DNA of 7,316 bases, from positions 1 to 7,316 of the forward strand of contig JAAYQH010000389.1 in the NCBI GenBank assembly GCA_012519365.1. The letters are read 5' to 3'. The notes below the pieces were generated by a model. The model had not been told where the DNA came from. It saw nothing but the letters and a program-made list of their open reading frames with translations, and did not search any database. Source of the DNA: Planctomycetota bacterium. GTDB lineage: Bacteria > Planctomycetota > Phycisphaerae > Sedimentisphaerales > Anaerohalosphaeraceae. The stretch's first letter is position 1, and each line of letters begins with the position of its first letter. The position numbers and the translations under genes were made by a program. Of this stretch, positions 1 to 5,732 are shown in pieces.

Positions 1-45
1 CCAGGTGGACCCTTCGGTACCGACGAAAAATTCCGATTCGCGGTT
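1..45 (-). pseudogene. In-frame continuation of the oxidoreductase beyond its TAA stop
   Basis: Reading the same frame past the TAA at 46-48 gives NRESEFFVGTEGSTW up to the window edge. This matches the character of the family's C-terminal domain, where a CRQ-x-x-G-C segment is followed by a V/F-x-GT-x-GS strand and turn. No frameshift is needed. The stop may be a nonsense mutation, a sequencing or assembly error, or, least likely, a recoded codon. TAA also ends the citramalate synthase gene in this window, so TAA is an ordinary stop here. Confidence 0.6.
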
Positions 46-945
46 TTAGCAGCCGTTGATCTGTCGGCACATGCTGTGAATATGCACATCCTGGCCGTAG
101 TCGAAGTCCACGCTGAAAAAGTCGTATTGGTTGCCGGTTTGACGCCGTGCCCGTCCGCCGAATCCCAGCGCCGCTTCAGGGTGTCTGCCGATGTACCAGT
201 TGGCGACATCGATATTGTGGACGTGCTGTTCGACGATATGGTCGCCCGACATTTCGGTGAAGCTGACCCAGTTGCGTACCAGATAGGATGCGTCCGATTC
301 GCCTTCTTGACGTCGGTTGAACCACAACGCTCCGCCGCACCACCACACCTTGCCGCTGGTCAGTCGGCCGACAGCGCCATTGGCCACGGCCCAGGCGGTC
401 TGGCGATAGGCCGCCTGATGGCGCCGTTGGGTCCCGGCGACCACGGCCAGTTTTTTCTGGGCTGCCAGTTTGCCCGTTTCCATAATCTTTCGTGCGCCGG
501 GCGGATCGACGGCAACCGGTTTTTCCATAAAGACGTGCTTGCCTGCCTTGATCGCGGCGTCAAAATGCACCGGCCGGAAATTCGGCGGCGTAGCCAACAG
601 TACCACATCGGCGTCGGAGGCCATCACTTTTTTATACGCCTCGGCGCCTTCAAAGCAGCGATCCTCCGGCACACCGTATCGTCGAGCCGTACCGACAGCC
701 CTGTCCATAAAGAAATCAGCCAAGGCGACGACCTCGGTGTTAATATTCAGGTGTTTGGCGGCATTCAGGCAATCGCCCAAGGCTCCGCTGCCGCGTCCGC
801 CGCAGCCGACTACGCCGATTTTGAGGGTTTCCTGTCCGGCCGAAAAGACTACGCCGGGATTGACCAGCAGCGAGGTTGCCGACAGCGCCGCAGCGCCCTT
901 GACAAAATCGCGTCGTGAAAACGTCTTGACGATTTCGTTATCCAT
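46..945 (-). CDS. Tat-exported Gfo/Idh/MocA family NAD(P)-dependent oxidoreductase, cut short by an in-frame TAA
   Basis: This is a predicted sugar or sugar-derivative dehydrogenase of the Gfo/Idh/MocA family. I chose the ATG at 943-945 because AGGAG (954-958) lies 8 nt upstream; the earlier in-frame ATG at 999 would overlap the previous gene's stop and remove the Tat motif from the N-terminus. The protein is 299 aa. It has a twin-arginine signal SRRDFVKG at residues 10-17 followed by a hydrophobic stretch, a Rossmann dinucleotide loop GCGGRG at 47-52, the family EKP motif at 141-143 (Lys142 is the usual catalytic lysine), and GDHIVEQHVHNID at 235-247, which holds the conserved active-site histidine region. 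Family members of this exported type are usually clearly longer, around 400 residues or more, and this one stops inside the C-terminal beta-sheet domain. The frame continues past the stop with family-like sequence. It is the last visible gene of the left operon, 50 nt after the DUF1080 gene. Family assignment is secure; the substrate is unknown, with a 3-keto-sugar product inferred from its neighbours. Confidence 0.85.
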   Translation of the reverse strand: MDNEIVKTFSRRDFVKGAAALSATSLLVNPGVVFSAGQETLKIGVVGCGGRGSGALGDCLNAAKHLNINTEVVALADFFMDRAVGTARRYGVPEDRCFEGAEAYKKVMASDADVVLLATPPNFRPVHFDAAIKAGKHVFMEKPVAVDPPGARKIMETGKLAAQKKLAVVAGTQRRHQAAYRQTAWAVANGAVGRLTSGKVWWCGGALWFNRRQEGESDASYLVRNWVSFTEMSGDHIVEQHVHNIDVANWYIGRHPEAALGFGGRARRQTGNQYDFFSVDFDYGQDVHIHSMCRQINGC

Positions 946-953
946 TGACAAGT

Positions 954-958
954 CTCCT
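954..958 (-). promoter_or_regulatory. Shine-Dalgarno AGGAG fixing the oxidoreductase start at 945
   Basis: AGGAG on the minus strand sits 8 nt before the ATG at 943-945. No comparable site precedes the longer ATG at 997-999. Confidence 0.75.
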
Positions 959-978
959 AAAAAGTAAGTATTGATAAA

Positions 979-995
979 CTGACCTCTGACCTCTG
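979..995 (-). repeat. Short tandem direct repeat CAGAGGT x2 after the DUF1080 stop codon
   Basis: The minus strand reads CAGAGGTCAGAGGTCAG immediately after the TGA at 996-998. A related stretch, TCAGAGGCCAG, follows the stop of the preceding gene (plus coordinates 1674-1684). Function is unknown; it could be a small dispersed intergenic repeat. Confidence 0.4.
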
Positions 996-1643
996 TCACT
1001 TCAACGGTTTTAACACAATGTTTCGAAACTCAATCGGCGAACCTTCCGATTGCAGACAAATCGCCCCCGCGCGCGGCCACACATTAAACGCGCGATTTTG
1101 ATGAACGCCGTTGACATATAGATCGATCATGTCTCCTTTGCAGACAATCTTATAGTGATTCCATTGTCCGACGGGATGTTCGCTGGATGGGTTTTTCTTC
1201 GGCACGACGGTAAAGATGCTTTCGCCTTTCGGCTCATAGCGAACGCCGTTGACCGTCAGGGTTGAGCCGGGCTGAATTGCGACAAAATCGCCGGCGTGTT
1301 CATGCTGAAGTTGGGCCTCGATGCACTGGGGCCAGATTTTATCTTCGCCAATGGCATGCAGCAGAACGCCGCTGTTTGTCGGTTCTTCGGGCCATCGCCA
1401 TTCCACTTCAAGAACATAATCGCTGTAGTGTCCGATGGTACGCACATAACCGGTCGGCGTTCCTTTGCAGTGCAGCACGCTGTCGCGCACCGACCACACC
1501 TGGCCGGGTTGAACAGAGGGGTCCTCCAGATAGGTTTCCCATCCCTCCAGATTTTGGCCGTTAAACAACGCCGTCTGCTGCGTACAGCCGCACAGTGCCA
1601 ACATCGCAACACAACAGCCCACACCTTTTACTATTCGTCTCAT
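996..1643 (-). CDS. DUF1080 (3-keto-disaccharide hydrolase family) lipoprotein
   Basis: This is a 215-aa predicted envelope lipoprotein of the DUF1080 family (PF06439), a concanavalin-like beta-sandwich fold. Some members cleave 3-keto-glycosides; others are only carbohydrate-associated. I chose the ATG at 1641-1643 because AGGAG (1651-1655) lies 7 nt upstream. The longer in-frame start at 1697 would overlap the previous gene and put 18 residues ahead of the signal peptide. From the chosen start there is a positive N-terminus (MRRIVKG), a hydrophobic core and a lipobox-like LCGC with Cys20 as the likely lipidated residue. Family signatures seen are LFNGQNLEGW (26-35), the EWRW strand near 81-84, the WPQCIEAQL segment (104-112), GQWNHYKIVCKG (159-170) with NGV at 178-180, and the closing ICLQSEGSPIEFRNI (195-209). 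The setting between exported TIM barrels and an exported oxidoreductase supports a role in 3-keto-sugar turnover; the exact substrate is not visible. Confidence 0.88.
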   Translation of the reverse strand: MRRIVKGVGCCVAMLALCGCTQQTALFNGQNLEGWETYLEDPSVQPGQVWSVRDSVLHCKGTPTGYVRTIGHYSDYVLEVEWRWPEEPTNSGVLLHAIGEDKIWPQCIEAQLQHEHAGDFVAIQPGSTLTVNGVRYEPKGESIFTVVPKKNPSSEHPVGQWNHYKIVCKGDMIDLYVNGVHQNRAFNVWPRAGAICLQSEGSPIEFRNIVLKPLK

Positions 1644-1650
1644 GAGCGGT

Positions 1651-1655
1651 CTCCT
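1651..1655 (-). promoter_or_regulatory. Shine-Dalgarno AGGAG fixing the DUF1080 lipoprotein start at 1643
   Basis: AGGAG on the minus strand is 7 nt before the ATG at 1641-1643. The same TTAGGAGA string precedes the start of the next gene, so the two translation signals are nearly identical. Confidence 0.75.
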
Positions 1656-1686
1656 AACTGTCTCTGTTAATGTCTGGCCTCTGATC

Positions 1687-2568
1687 TCACACATCACATA
1701 GTTTCACCGCCTGCGCTAACGACCGCAGCGGATCACGCCGCGGAACAAATTCCTGCCCCACGTAGCCGTCAAAGCCTGTCTGGACAATTGCCCGCATAAT
1801 GGCCGGATAGTTCAGTTCCTGCGTTTCGTCGATTTCATTGCGGCCGGGTACGCCGGCGGTGTGATAATGACCGATGCACTCTTTGTATTCGCGGATTGTG
1901 TCAATCACATCGCCTTCCTGTACCTGCATATGATAGATATCATACAGCAATTTGAAGTTTGGCGAGCCGATGCGTCGTACCAGTTGTCCGCCCCACGACG
2001 TCCGGTCGCACATATAATCTTTATGGTTGCGTTTGGAATTGAGCAGCTCCATACACAGCGTCACATTTTTTTGCTCGGCAAAGCCGACAATTTCTTTGAG
2101 AGCGATTTCGCAGTTTTTCATTCCCTCATCGTCGTCCATTCCGGCTCGGTTACCGGAAAAACAAATCACATTGGGGAAGCCCGCCTCGGCGGTTCTTTCG
2201 ATGCTTGCACGAATCTGCGCCAGACACGCAGCGTGATTTTCTTTTCGATTGAGCCCTTTGGTGATGCCGTGGCTGGGTGTCATAGCACAAATCAAGCCGT
2301 GCTTTTGCAGGGTGGCCCAGTCGTTCGGCTCGACCAGTTCAATGGATGTGATGCCGATGGAGGCACAATAGGCTGCAAATGATTCCAGCGGCTGATTGCC
2401 GTAACACCATCGACATACGGATTGCTTGATGCGTGCGTTATGTTCCATAGGCGTCTCTTGCCCCCATGCGGTTGATTGTGTAAAACGTCCCGCTGCCCCG
2501 GCCAGCAGTCCTGCCGACGCGCCCGCGACGAATCCTCGTCGTGTCAATCGAGTATCTGTCGGTTTCAT
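1687..2568 (-). CDS. Tat-exported sugar isomerase/epimerase, hydroxypyruvate-isomerase-like TIM barrel
   Basis: This 293-aa protein belongs to the xylose-isomerase-like TIM barrel (AP endonuclease 2) superfamily, closest in pattern to hydroxypyruvate isomerase (Hyi). Such enzymes use a divalent metal to isomerise or epimerise keto-sugars. The N-terminus holds a twin-arginine signal TRRGFVAG (9-16) and an Ala/Gly-rich hydrophobic stretch ending near residue 36. The expected metal and catalytic residues are in place: Glu174 in CMELLN, Asp210 in YDIYHMQ, His236 in HYHTAGVPGR, and Glu273 in VGQEF. The start ATG at 2566-2568 has AAGGA 9 nt upstream. The gene is 51 nt downstream of another TIM barrel gene and 43 nt upstream of the DUF1080 gene, so it is probably co-transcribed. 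Related exported proteins act in 3-keto-sugar pathways, but substrate and reaction here are inferred only. Confidence 0.87.
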   Translation of the reverse strand: MKPTDTRLTRRGFVAGASAGLLAGAAGRFTQSTAWGQETPMEHNARIKQSVCRWCYGNQPLESFAAYCASIGITSIELVEPNDWATLQKHGLICAMTPSHGITKGLNRKENHAACLAQIRASIERTAEAGFPNVICFSGNRAGMDDDEGMKNCEIALKEIVGFAEQKNVTLCMELLNSKRNHKDYMCDRTSWGGQLVRRIGSPNFKLLYDIYHMQVQEGDVIDTIREYKECIGHYHTAGVPGRNEIDETQELNYPAIMRAIVQTGFDGYVGQEFVPRRDPLRSLAQAVKLCDV

Positions 2569-2619
2569 ATATGACTGTCCTTTGCCGCGTTTGCGGCCGT
2601 TCAGCCCCCTTAAAAACCG

Positions 2620-3537
2620 CTAAAAATTATCGCAGTCACGGTAGGCCTGGATGAGTTTTTGTTCGCCTTCTTTGCCGCCGAGGCTGGTGCCGTGTTCCAT
2701 GCAAATTACGCCGTCATAGCCTTTTTGATGCAAATGCTTGAAGATATTGCGAAAGTTAATCTCACCGGTGCCGGGTTCTTTTCGTCCGGGATTATCGCCG
2801 ACGTGGAAACTGCCGATCTCACTCCAGGCGTTGTCGATATTGGGGATCAGGTTGCCCTCGGTAATTTGCTGATGGTACAGGTCGTTGACGATCTTGCAGC
2901 ACGGATGGTTCACCGCCCGGCAAATCGCATAGGCTTGGGCAATTGTCGTTAAAAACAGCCCCGGATGGTCGCGTTTGTTCAGGGGCTCCAGCACAATCAC
3001 CAGGCCTGATTCTTCACAGACTTCGGTCAGATAGCGGAGATTCTCGATCACATTGGCGGTCTGATAGCCCCAATCCATTCGCTGATTGTACCGCCCCGGC
3101 ACCATCAGGCCCCACTTGGCGCCGGTGCGTTTGGCGGTTTCGATGCCGCTGCGGACGCGATTGATCAAATCTCGGCGGATGTCCGCATCGTTAAGCACAA
3201 AGCTTTCCTTGCCGAAATCCGCATACATGACAAACGGTCCCAAGTCCATATTCCGCTCGCGCAGGGCATTGCCGATGCGTTCCTGCAGATCGGCCGGTTT
3301 TCCCATCAGACCGTTGTCAAAAACCGCTCGAAATCCCTGGTCGTGCATAAATTTGATGTTGTCAATCGGATCATTTCCGGCATGCTGGCTAAACCGTCCA
3401 AGATCGGGGGCATACTTGAGTTTGAAGGGAGCGTTAGAAGGGGTAGATGTGCTTTCCGCCGCGGCCGTGGACCCTAAGCCGGTCGCAAGGGCGGTTCCCG
3501 CGGCCAAAGTGCCTGCTAAAAAATGACGCCGATCCAT
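2620..3537 (-). CDS. Tat-exported sugar isomerase/epimerase, second hydroxypyruvate-isomerase-like TIM barrel
   Basis: This 305-aa protein is of the same TIM barrel superfamily as the next gene but clearly divergent from it, so it is not a recent tandem copy. It begins with a twin-arginine signal DRRHFLAG (2-9), followed by a hydrophobic run to the alanines near 25-27. Metal and catalytic positions are conserved: Glu184 in VLEPLN, Asp219 in VNDLYHQQ, His245 in GSFHVGDNPGR and Glu281 in CMEHG. The segment DNPGRKEPGTGEINF (248-262) is very close to the hydroxypyruvate isomerase signature. The start at 3535-3537 has a perfect GGAGGT (3541-3546), but only 3 nt away, which is tighter than usual. 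It appears to be the first gene of the four-gene leftward operon. An activity on a keto-sugar outside the cytoplasm is likely; true hydroxypyruvate isomerase activity is doubtful given export. Confidence 0.87.
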   Translation of the reverse strand: MDRRHFLAGTLAAGTALATGLGSTAAAESTSTPSNAPFKLKYAPDLGRFSQHAGNDPIDNIKFMHDQGFRAVFDNGLMGKPADLQERIGNALRERNMDLGPFVMYADFGKESFVLNDADIRRDLINRVRSGIETAKRTGAKWGLMVPGRYNQRMDWGYQTANVIENLRYLTEVCEESGLVIVLEPLNKRDHPGLFLTTIAQAYAICRAVNHPCCKIVNDLYHQQITEGNLIPNIDNAWSEIGSFHVGDNPGRKEPGTGEINFRNIFKHLHQKGYDGVICMEHGTSLGGKEGEQKLIQAYRDCDNF

Positions 3538-3540
3538 AAT

Positions 3541-3546
3541 ACCTCC
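3541..3546 (-). promoter_or_regulatory. Strong but closely spaced Shine-Dalgarno GGAGGT
   Basis: GGAGGT on the minus strand is separated from the ATG at 3535-3537 by only ATT. No in-frame downstream ATG would keep the Tat motif, so this start stands. Confidence 0.65.
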
Positions 3547-3568
3547 GTAGTCGAGAGTTTCTATTCTT

Positions 3569-3597
3569 ATTAAATTACGAAAGGAGACCCATCGAAA
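3569..3597 (-). promoter_or_regulatory. Weak candidate promoter of the four-gene sugar operon
   Basis: On the minus strand TTTCGA (3592-3597, 3 of 6 matches to the -35 consensus) and TTTAAT (3569-3574, 5 of 6 to the -10 consensus) are 17 nt apart. Transcription would start about 25 nt before the first gene. The -35 element is poor, so an activator or another promoter is possible. Confidence 0.3.
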
Positions 3598-3612
3598 AAG
3601 ATTCCTATCCCC

Positions 3613-3646
3613 TTGCGCAATGTCACAGACGGCATATTTTGCAAAA
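3613..3646. promoter_or_regulatory. Two perfect palindromes, possible operator pair upstream of the sugar operon
   Basis: TTGCGCAA (3613-3620) and TTTTGCAAAA (3637-3646) are both perfect inverted repeats with centres 25 bp apart, just upstream of the candidate promoter. They share the TTGC/GCAA half-site. This arrangement would suit a dimeric regulator such as a LacI-type protein, but no regulator gene is visible and chance cannot be excluded. Confidence 0.25.
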
Positions 3647-3662
3647 AGACATCAAAAGTACC

Positions 3663-3690
3663 ATAAAAGACGCTCTTTTGGTCCTTTTAT
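3663..3690. terminator. AT-rich hairpin, possible terminator
   Basis: Two alternative stems are possible: AAAAGA (3665-3670) with TCTTTT (3674-3679) around a CGC loop, or ATAAAAG (3663-3669) with CTTTTAT (3684-3690). Both are AT-rich and weak, so this is at best an auxiliary terminator or transcript end structure. Confidence 0.2.
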
Positions 3691-3695
3691 TGCGT

Positions 3696-3737
3696 AAAAA
3701 ACCAATGTGTCGGTTCGTCGTCGGAGCATTCGACGGT
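3696..3737 (-). terminator. Candidate Rho-independent terminator after the citramalate synthase gene
   Basis: Downstream of the TAA at 3761-3763 the minus strand forms a first hairpin (3731-3735 pairing with 3719-3723, 5 bp plus wobble ends, 7-nt loop). A second hairpin follows, AACC/GGTT (3700-3703 with 3712-3715, 8-nt loop), running into a six-T tract ending at 3696. The second stem is short, so termination is probably partial. Confidence 0.35.
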
Positions 3738-3760
3738 CGGAAGCCGGCCCGATCTCGGTG

Positions 3761-5335
3761 TTATTCGTCGAGTTTTCCGGCGTCTTTGAGCAGTTTGTAT
3801 TCGACGCTGTCCACCAGGGCCAGCCAACTGGCTTCAATAATGTTTTCCGACACGCCGACAGTGCCCCACATATCTTCTGAGTCCCTGCTTTCGATAACGA
3901 CGCGAACGCGGGCTGCGGTCCCGGCCCGGGCATTGACGACCCGGACCTTGTAATCGATCAGGCTCATGGTCTTGATATTGGGATAAAATGCCTCCATTGC
4001 CTTACGCAAGGCCCCGTCCAGCGCATTGACCGGGCCGTCGCCTTCACTGACGACGTGTTCGATTCGACCGTCCACGGCCAATTTGACCGTTGCCTCTGTA
4101 ACTATTTGTCCTGATTTTGTCCGCTCAATATCCACATGGTACTTGAACAGATCAAAACTGGGCGTGTAGGTGCCCACAATCTTCTTAATAAGAAGGTCAA
4201 AACTGGCCTCAGCGGTCTCAAACTGGTAGCCTTCTTTTTCCAGTTCCTGCACCTTTTGCAGGATCTGGCGGGCGACTTTTCGGTCGCTGATGATTTTTTT
4301 CTTTTCAAGTTTGTCCAAGACGTTGGACGCGCCGGACAATTCTGAAATCAGAAAACGGCGTTCATTGCCGACCAGTTCAGGCGAAATATGTTCATATGTT
4401 TTCAGGTTCTTCCGGATGGCGTCAATGTGCAACCCGCCCTTATGCGCGAAGGCGCTTTCGCCCACGTACGGCATATTGTTGATGGGGGTGAGATTGGCGA
4501 TTTCAAAGGCAAACCGGGAAAGTTTGGTCAACCCGCGAAGTTTTTCATTGCCGACGGTCTCGAACCCCATTTTCAGGGTCAAATTGGGGATAATCGTACA
4601 GAGGTTGGCGTTGCCGGTGCGTTCTCCCAAGCCGTTGAGCGTTCCCTGCACTTGCCGGGCGCCGGCGCGCACAGCCTCCAGCGAGTTGGCCACGGCGCAG
4701 TCAGTGTCATTATGGCAATGAATGCCGATGGTGATGTCTTTAAACCGCTGACAGACCGCTTGCGTAATCTCATAGACTTCATGCGGCAGCGCCCCGCCGT
4801 TGGTTTCGCACAGCGTGATGGTGTCAGCGCCAGCCTCAGCGGCCGCCTCGAGCACCTTCATCGCGTAGTCGGGGTTGTTTTTGTAGCCGTCGAAAAAATG
4901 CTCCGCGTCAAAAATCACCTCACGGCCGTGTTTTTTCAGATACGCCACTGAATCGGCGCACAAGACGAGATTCTCATCCAGCCCGCATCGCAGCACATCG
5001 GTTACGTGCAGGTCCCAGGTCTTCGCGACCAGTGCCACAGCCGGCACATGGCAGGCCAGCAGCGCGCGGATGCCCGCATCGTCTTCGACCGCATTGTTGG
5101 CTCGACGGGTGTTGCCAAATGCCACAGGGCGGGCAGTCGTGAAGTGCATCTCGTCAAGCCGACGGAAAAACTCTTCTTCTTTGGGATTGCTCAACGGGAA
5201 ACCGCCTTCGATATAGTCCACCCCAAACTCATCGAGCTGGCGGGCCAAAAGCAACTTGTCTTCCACCGAAAAACTGATGCCCTCGGCCTGCATCCCATCC
5301 CGCAACGTGGTATCGTAAATCTTTATTTTATCCAT
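3761..5335 (-). CDS. cimA: (R)-citramalate synthase / 2-isopropylmalate synthase family enzyme
   Basis: This 524-aa enzyme would condense pyruvate with acetyl-CoA to citramalate, opening the pyruvate route to 2-oxobutanoate and isoleucine in the cytoplasm. The N-terminal catalytic TIM barrel begins with IKIYDTTLRDGMQ (4-16), which holds the Arg12-Asp13 pair. The metal-binding HCHND follows at 206-210 (His206, His208) and GERTGNA at 237-243. A linker holds FAHKGGLHIDAI (296-307). The C-terminal region (about 390-515) looks like the LeuA dimerisation and allosteric domain. Length and the overall motif set fit the long citramalate synthase subfamily better than classical LeuA, though the first motif alone does not separate them. 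The start ATG at 5333-5335 has GAAAGG 8 nt upstream. It is transcribed divergently from pdxB and is separated from the sugar operon by 223 nt with possible terminators, so it is likely its own unit. Confidence 0.9.
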   Translation of the reverse strand: MDKIKIYDTTLRDGMQAEGISFSVEDKLLLARQLDEFGVDYIEGGFPLSNPKEEEFFRRLDEMHFTTARPVAFGNTRRANNAVEDDAGIRALLACHVPAVALVAKTWDLHVTDVLRCGLDENLVLCADSVAYLKKHGREVIFDAEHFFDGYKNNPDYAMKVLEAAAEAGADTITLCETNGGALPHEVYEITQAVCQRFKDITIGIHCHNDTDCAVANSLEAVRAGARQVQGTLNGLGERTGNANLCTIIPNLTLKMGFETVGNEKLRGLTKLSRFAFEIANLTPINNMPYVGESAFAHKGGLHIDAIRKNLKTYEHISPELVGNERRFLISELSGASNVLDKLEKKKIISDRKVARQILQKVQELEKEGYQFETAEASFDLLIKKIVGTYTPSFDLFKYHVDIERTKSGQIVTEATVKLAVDGRIEHVVSEGDGPVNALDGALRKAMEAFYPNIKTMSLIDYKVRVVNARAGTAARVRVVIESRDSEDMWGTVGVSENIIEASWLALVDSVEYKLLKDAGKLDE

Positions 5336-5343
5336 ATTATTGG

Positions 5344-5349
5344 CCTTTC
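5344..5349 (-). promoter_or_regulatory. Shine-Dalgarno GAAAGG of the citramalate synthase gene
   Basis: GAAAGG on the minus strand lies 8 nt before the ATG at 5333-5335 and supports that start. Confidence 0.55.
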
Positions 5350-5370
5350 AGGCAATGCCATGAAACCGCT

Positions 5371-5398
5371 ATTATACGCAAAATACCCCCAAAGTAAA
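5371..5398 (-). promoter_or_regulatory. Sigma70-type promoter for the citramalate synthase gene
   Basis: On the minus strand a perfect TATAAT (5371-5376) is preceded 16 nt upstream by TTTACT (5393-5398, 4 of 6 matches). Transcription would begin near 5364, giving a leader of roughly 28 nt that just contains the Shine-Dalgarno. The short leader leaves no room for an attenuator or riboswitch on this transcript. Confidence 0.6.
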
Positions 5399-5445
5399 TA
5401 CTGAAAACCAGATTTTATCATCCCTGTCAGCACGCTGTTACCGTA

Positions 5446-5537
5446 TTGCAAGTGCAAGAGGGGAGCGACGTGTTTGGCCGACTTTGCGAGGTCTCGCTGG
5501 GCGGGGCAAAGATTCTCCTTGCATCCTATCGGGCCAA
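5446..5537. other. Structured intergenic element with overlapping helices (possible ncRNA or dispersed repeat)
   Basis: This stretch lies upstream of both divergent promoters and holds several pairings. TGCAAG occurs twice in tandem (5447-5452, 5453-5458), and either copy can pair with CTTGCA (5518-5523). CTTTGC (5482-5487) pairs with GCAAAG (5506-5511), with GCGAG/CTCGC nested inside. TTGGCC (5474-5479) pairs with GGCCAA (5532-5537). The last helix crosses the TGCAAG/CTTGCA helix, so the set is a pseudoknot or alternative folds. It matches no RNA family I recognise. A minus-strand reading frame of 83 codons crosses it but has no ribosome site and runs through the citramalate synthase promoter. 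Confidence 0.25.
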
Positions 5538-5600
5538 GGGGGGCAAAAACCGTCGTTGTACCGTCGCAGCTCAAAAGCCTTCTGCCAAAACGATGAACAT

Positions 5601-5629
5601 TTGACGTCGTTTCAAAAAGCCGCTAATAT
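5601..5629 (+). promoter_or_regulatory. Sigma70-type promoter for pdxB-folP
   Basis: TTGACG (5601-5606, 5 of 6 matches) and TAATAT (5624-5629, 4 of 6) are exactly 17 nt apart. Transcription would begin near 5636, giving pdxB an unusually long leader of about 150 nt that contains a small ORF and a hairpin. Confidence 0.55.
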
Positions 5630-5664
5630 CAAGGCATAAAGGCGTATAAGGGTCTTGTTAAGGG

Positions 5665-5715
5665 ATGAGGGAGGAAACTGCCGTGTCCAACGAGACTCGC
5701 AATGCCCTGTCGTGA
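5665..5715 (+). CDS. Possible short leader peptide ORF upstream of pdxB
   Basis: ATG at 5665 or, better, GTG at 5683 opens a frame ending in TGA at 5713-5715. The long form is MREETAVSNETRNALS (16 aa) and the GTG form is 10 aa. GGAGG (5670-5674) lies 8 nt before the GTG, the best ribosome site in this region and stronger than the one for pdxB itself. It lies in the pdxB leader, and its stop codon falls within the loop of the following hairpin. No peptide family is recognised. A regulatory leader, a remnant gene or chance are all possible. Confidence 0.25.
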   Translation: MREETAVSNETRNALS

Positions 5716-5732
5716 GGTACAGGATTTTGTCT
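5706..5732 (+). terminator. Small hairpin followed by a T-rich run in the pdxB leader (possible attenuator)
   Basis: CCTGT (5706-5710) pairs with ACAGG (5719-5723) around an 8-nt loop, followed by ATTTTGTCT. The stem is only 5 bp and the T run is interrupted, so it would be a weak terminator at best. Confidence 0.2.

Noticed and set aside
46..48. Alternative genetic code with TAA reassigned
   Set aside because: The citramalate synthase gene ends properly at TAA (3761-3763), and the other genes use TGA and TAG as normal stops.
76..918. 280-codon plus-strand open frame opposite the oxidoreductase gene
   Set aside because: It is antisense to a gene with clear Tat, Rossmann and EKP motifs; its translation is His/Arg/Gln-rich with no recognisable domain or good ribosome site.
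946..999. Extended N-terminus of the oxidoreductase from ATG 999
   Set aside because: It overlaps the DUF1080 stop, has no ribosome site and would bury the Tat motif 18 residues further in; the ATG at 945 has AGGAG 8 nt upstream.
1644..1697. Extended N-terminus of the DUF1080 protein from ATG 1697
   Set aside because: It overlaps the preceding gene and displaces the lipoprotein signal; the ATG at 1643 has AGGAG at 7 nt.
5427..5560. 6S RNA, SRP RNA or tRNA in the divergent intergenic region
   Set aside because: No SRP-type loop motif, no tRNA T-arm or cloverleaf, and no long 6S-like rod with a central bubble could be drawn.
5323..5574. 83-codon minus-strand ORF upstream of the citramalate synthase gene
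   Set aside because: It has no Shine-Dalgarno, overlaps the citramalate synthase start and contains that gene's TATAAT promoter; no domain is recognised. The region is reported instead as a structured element.
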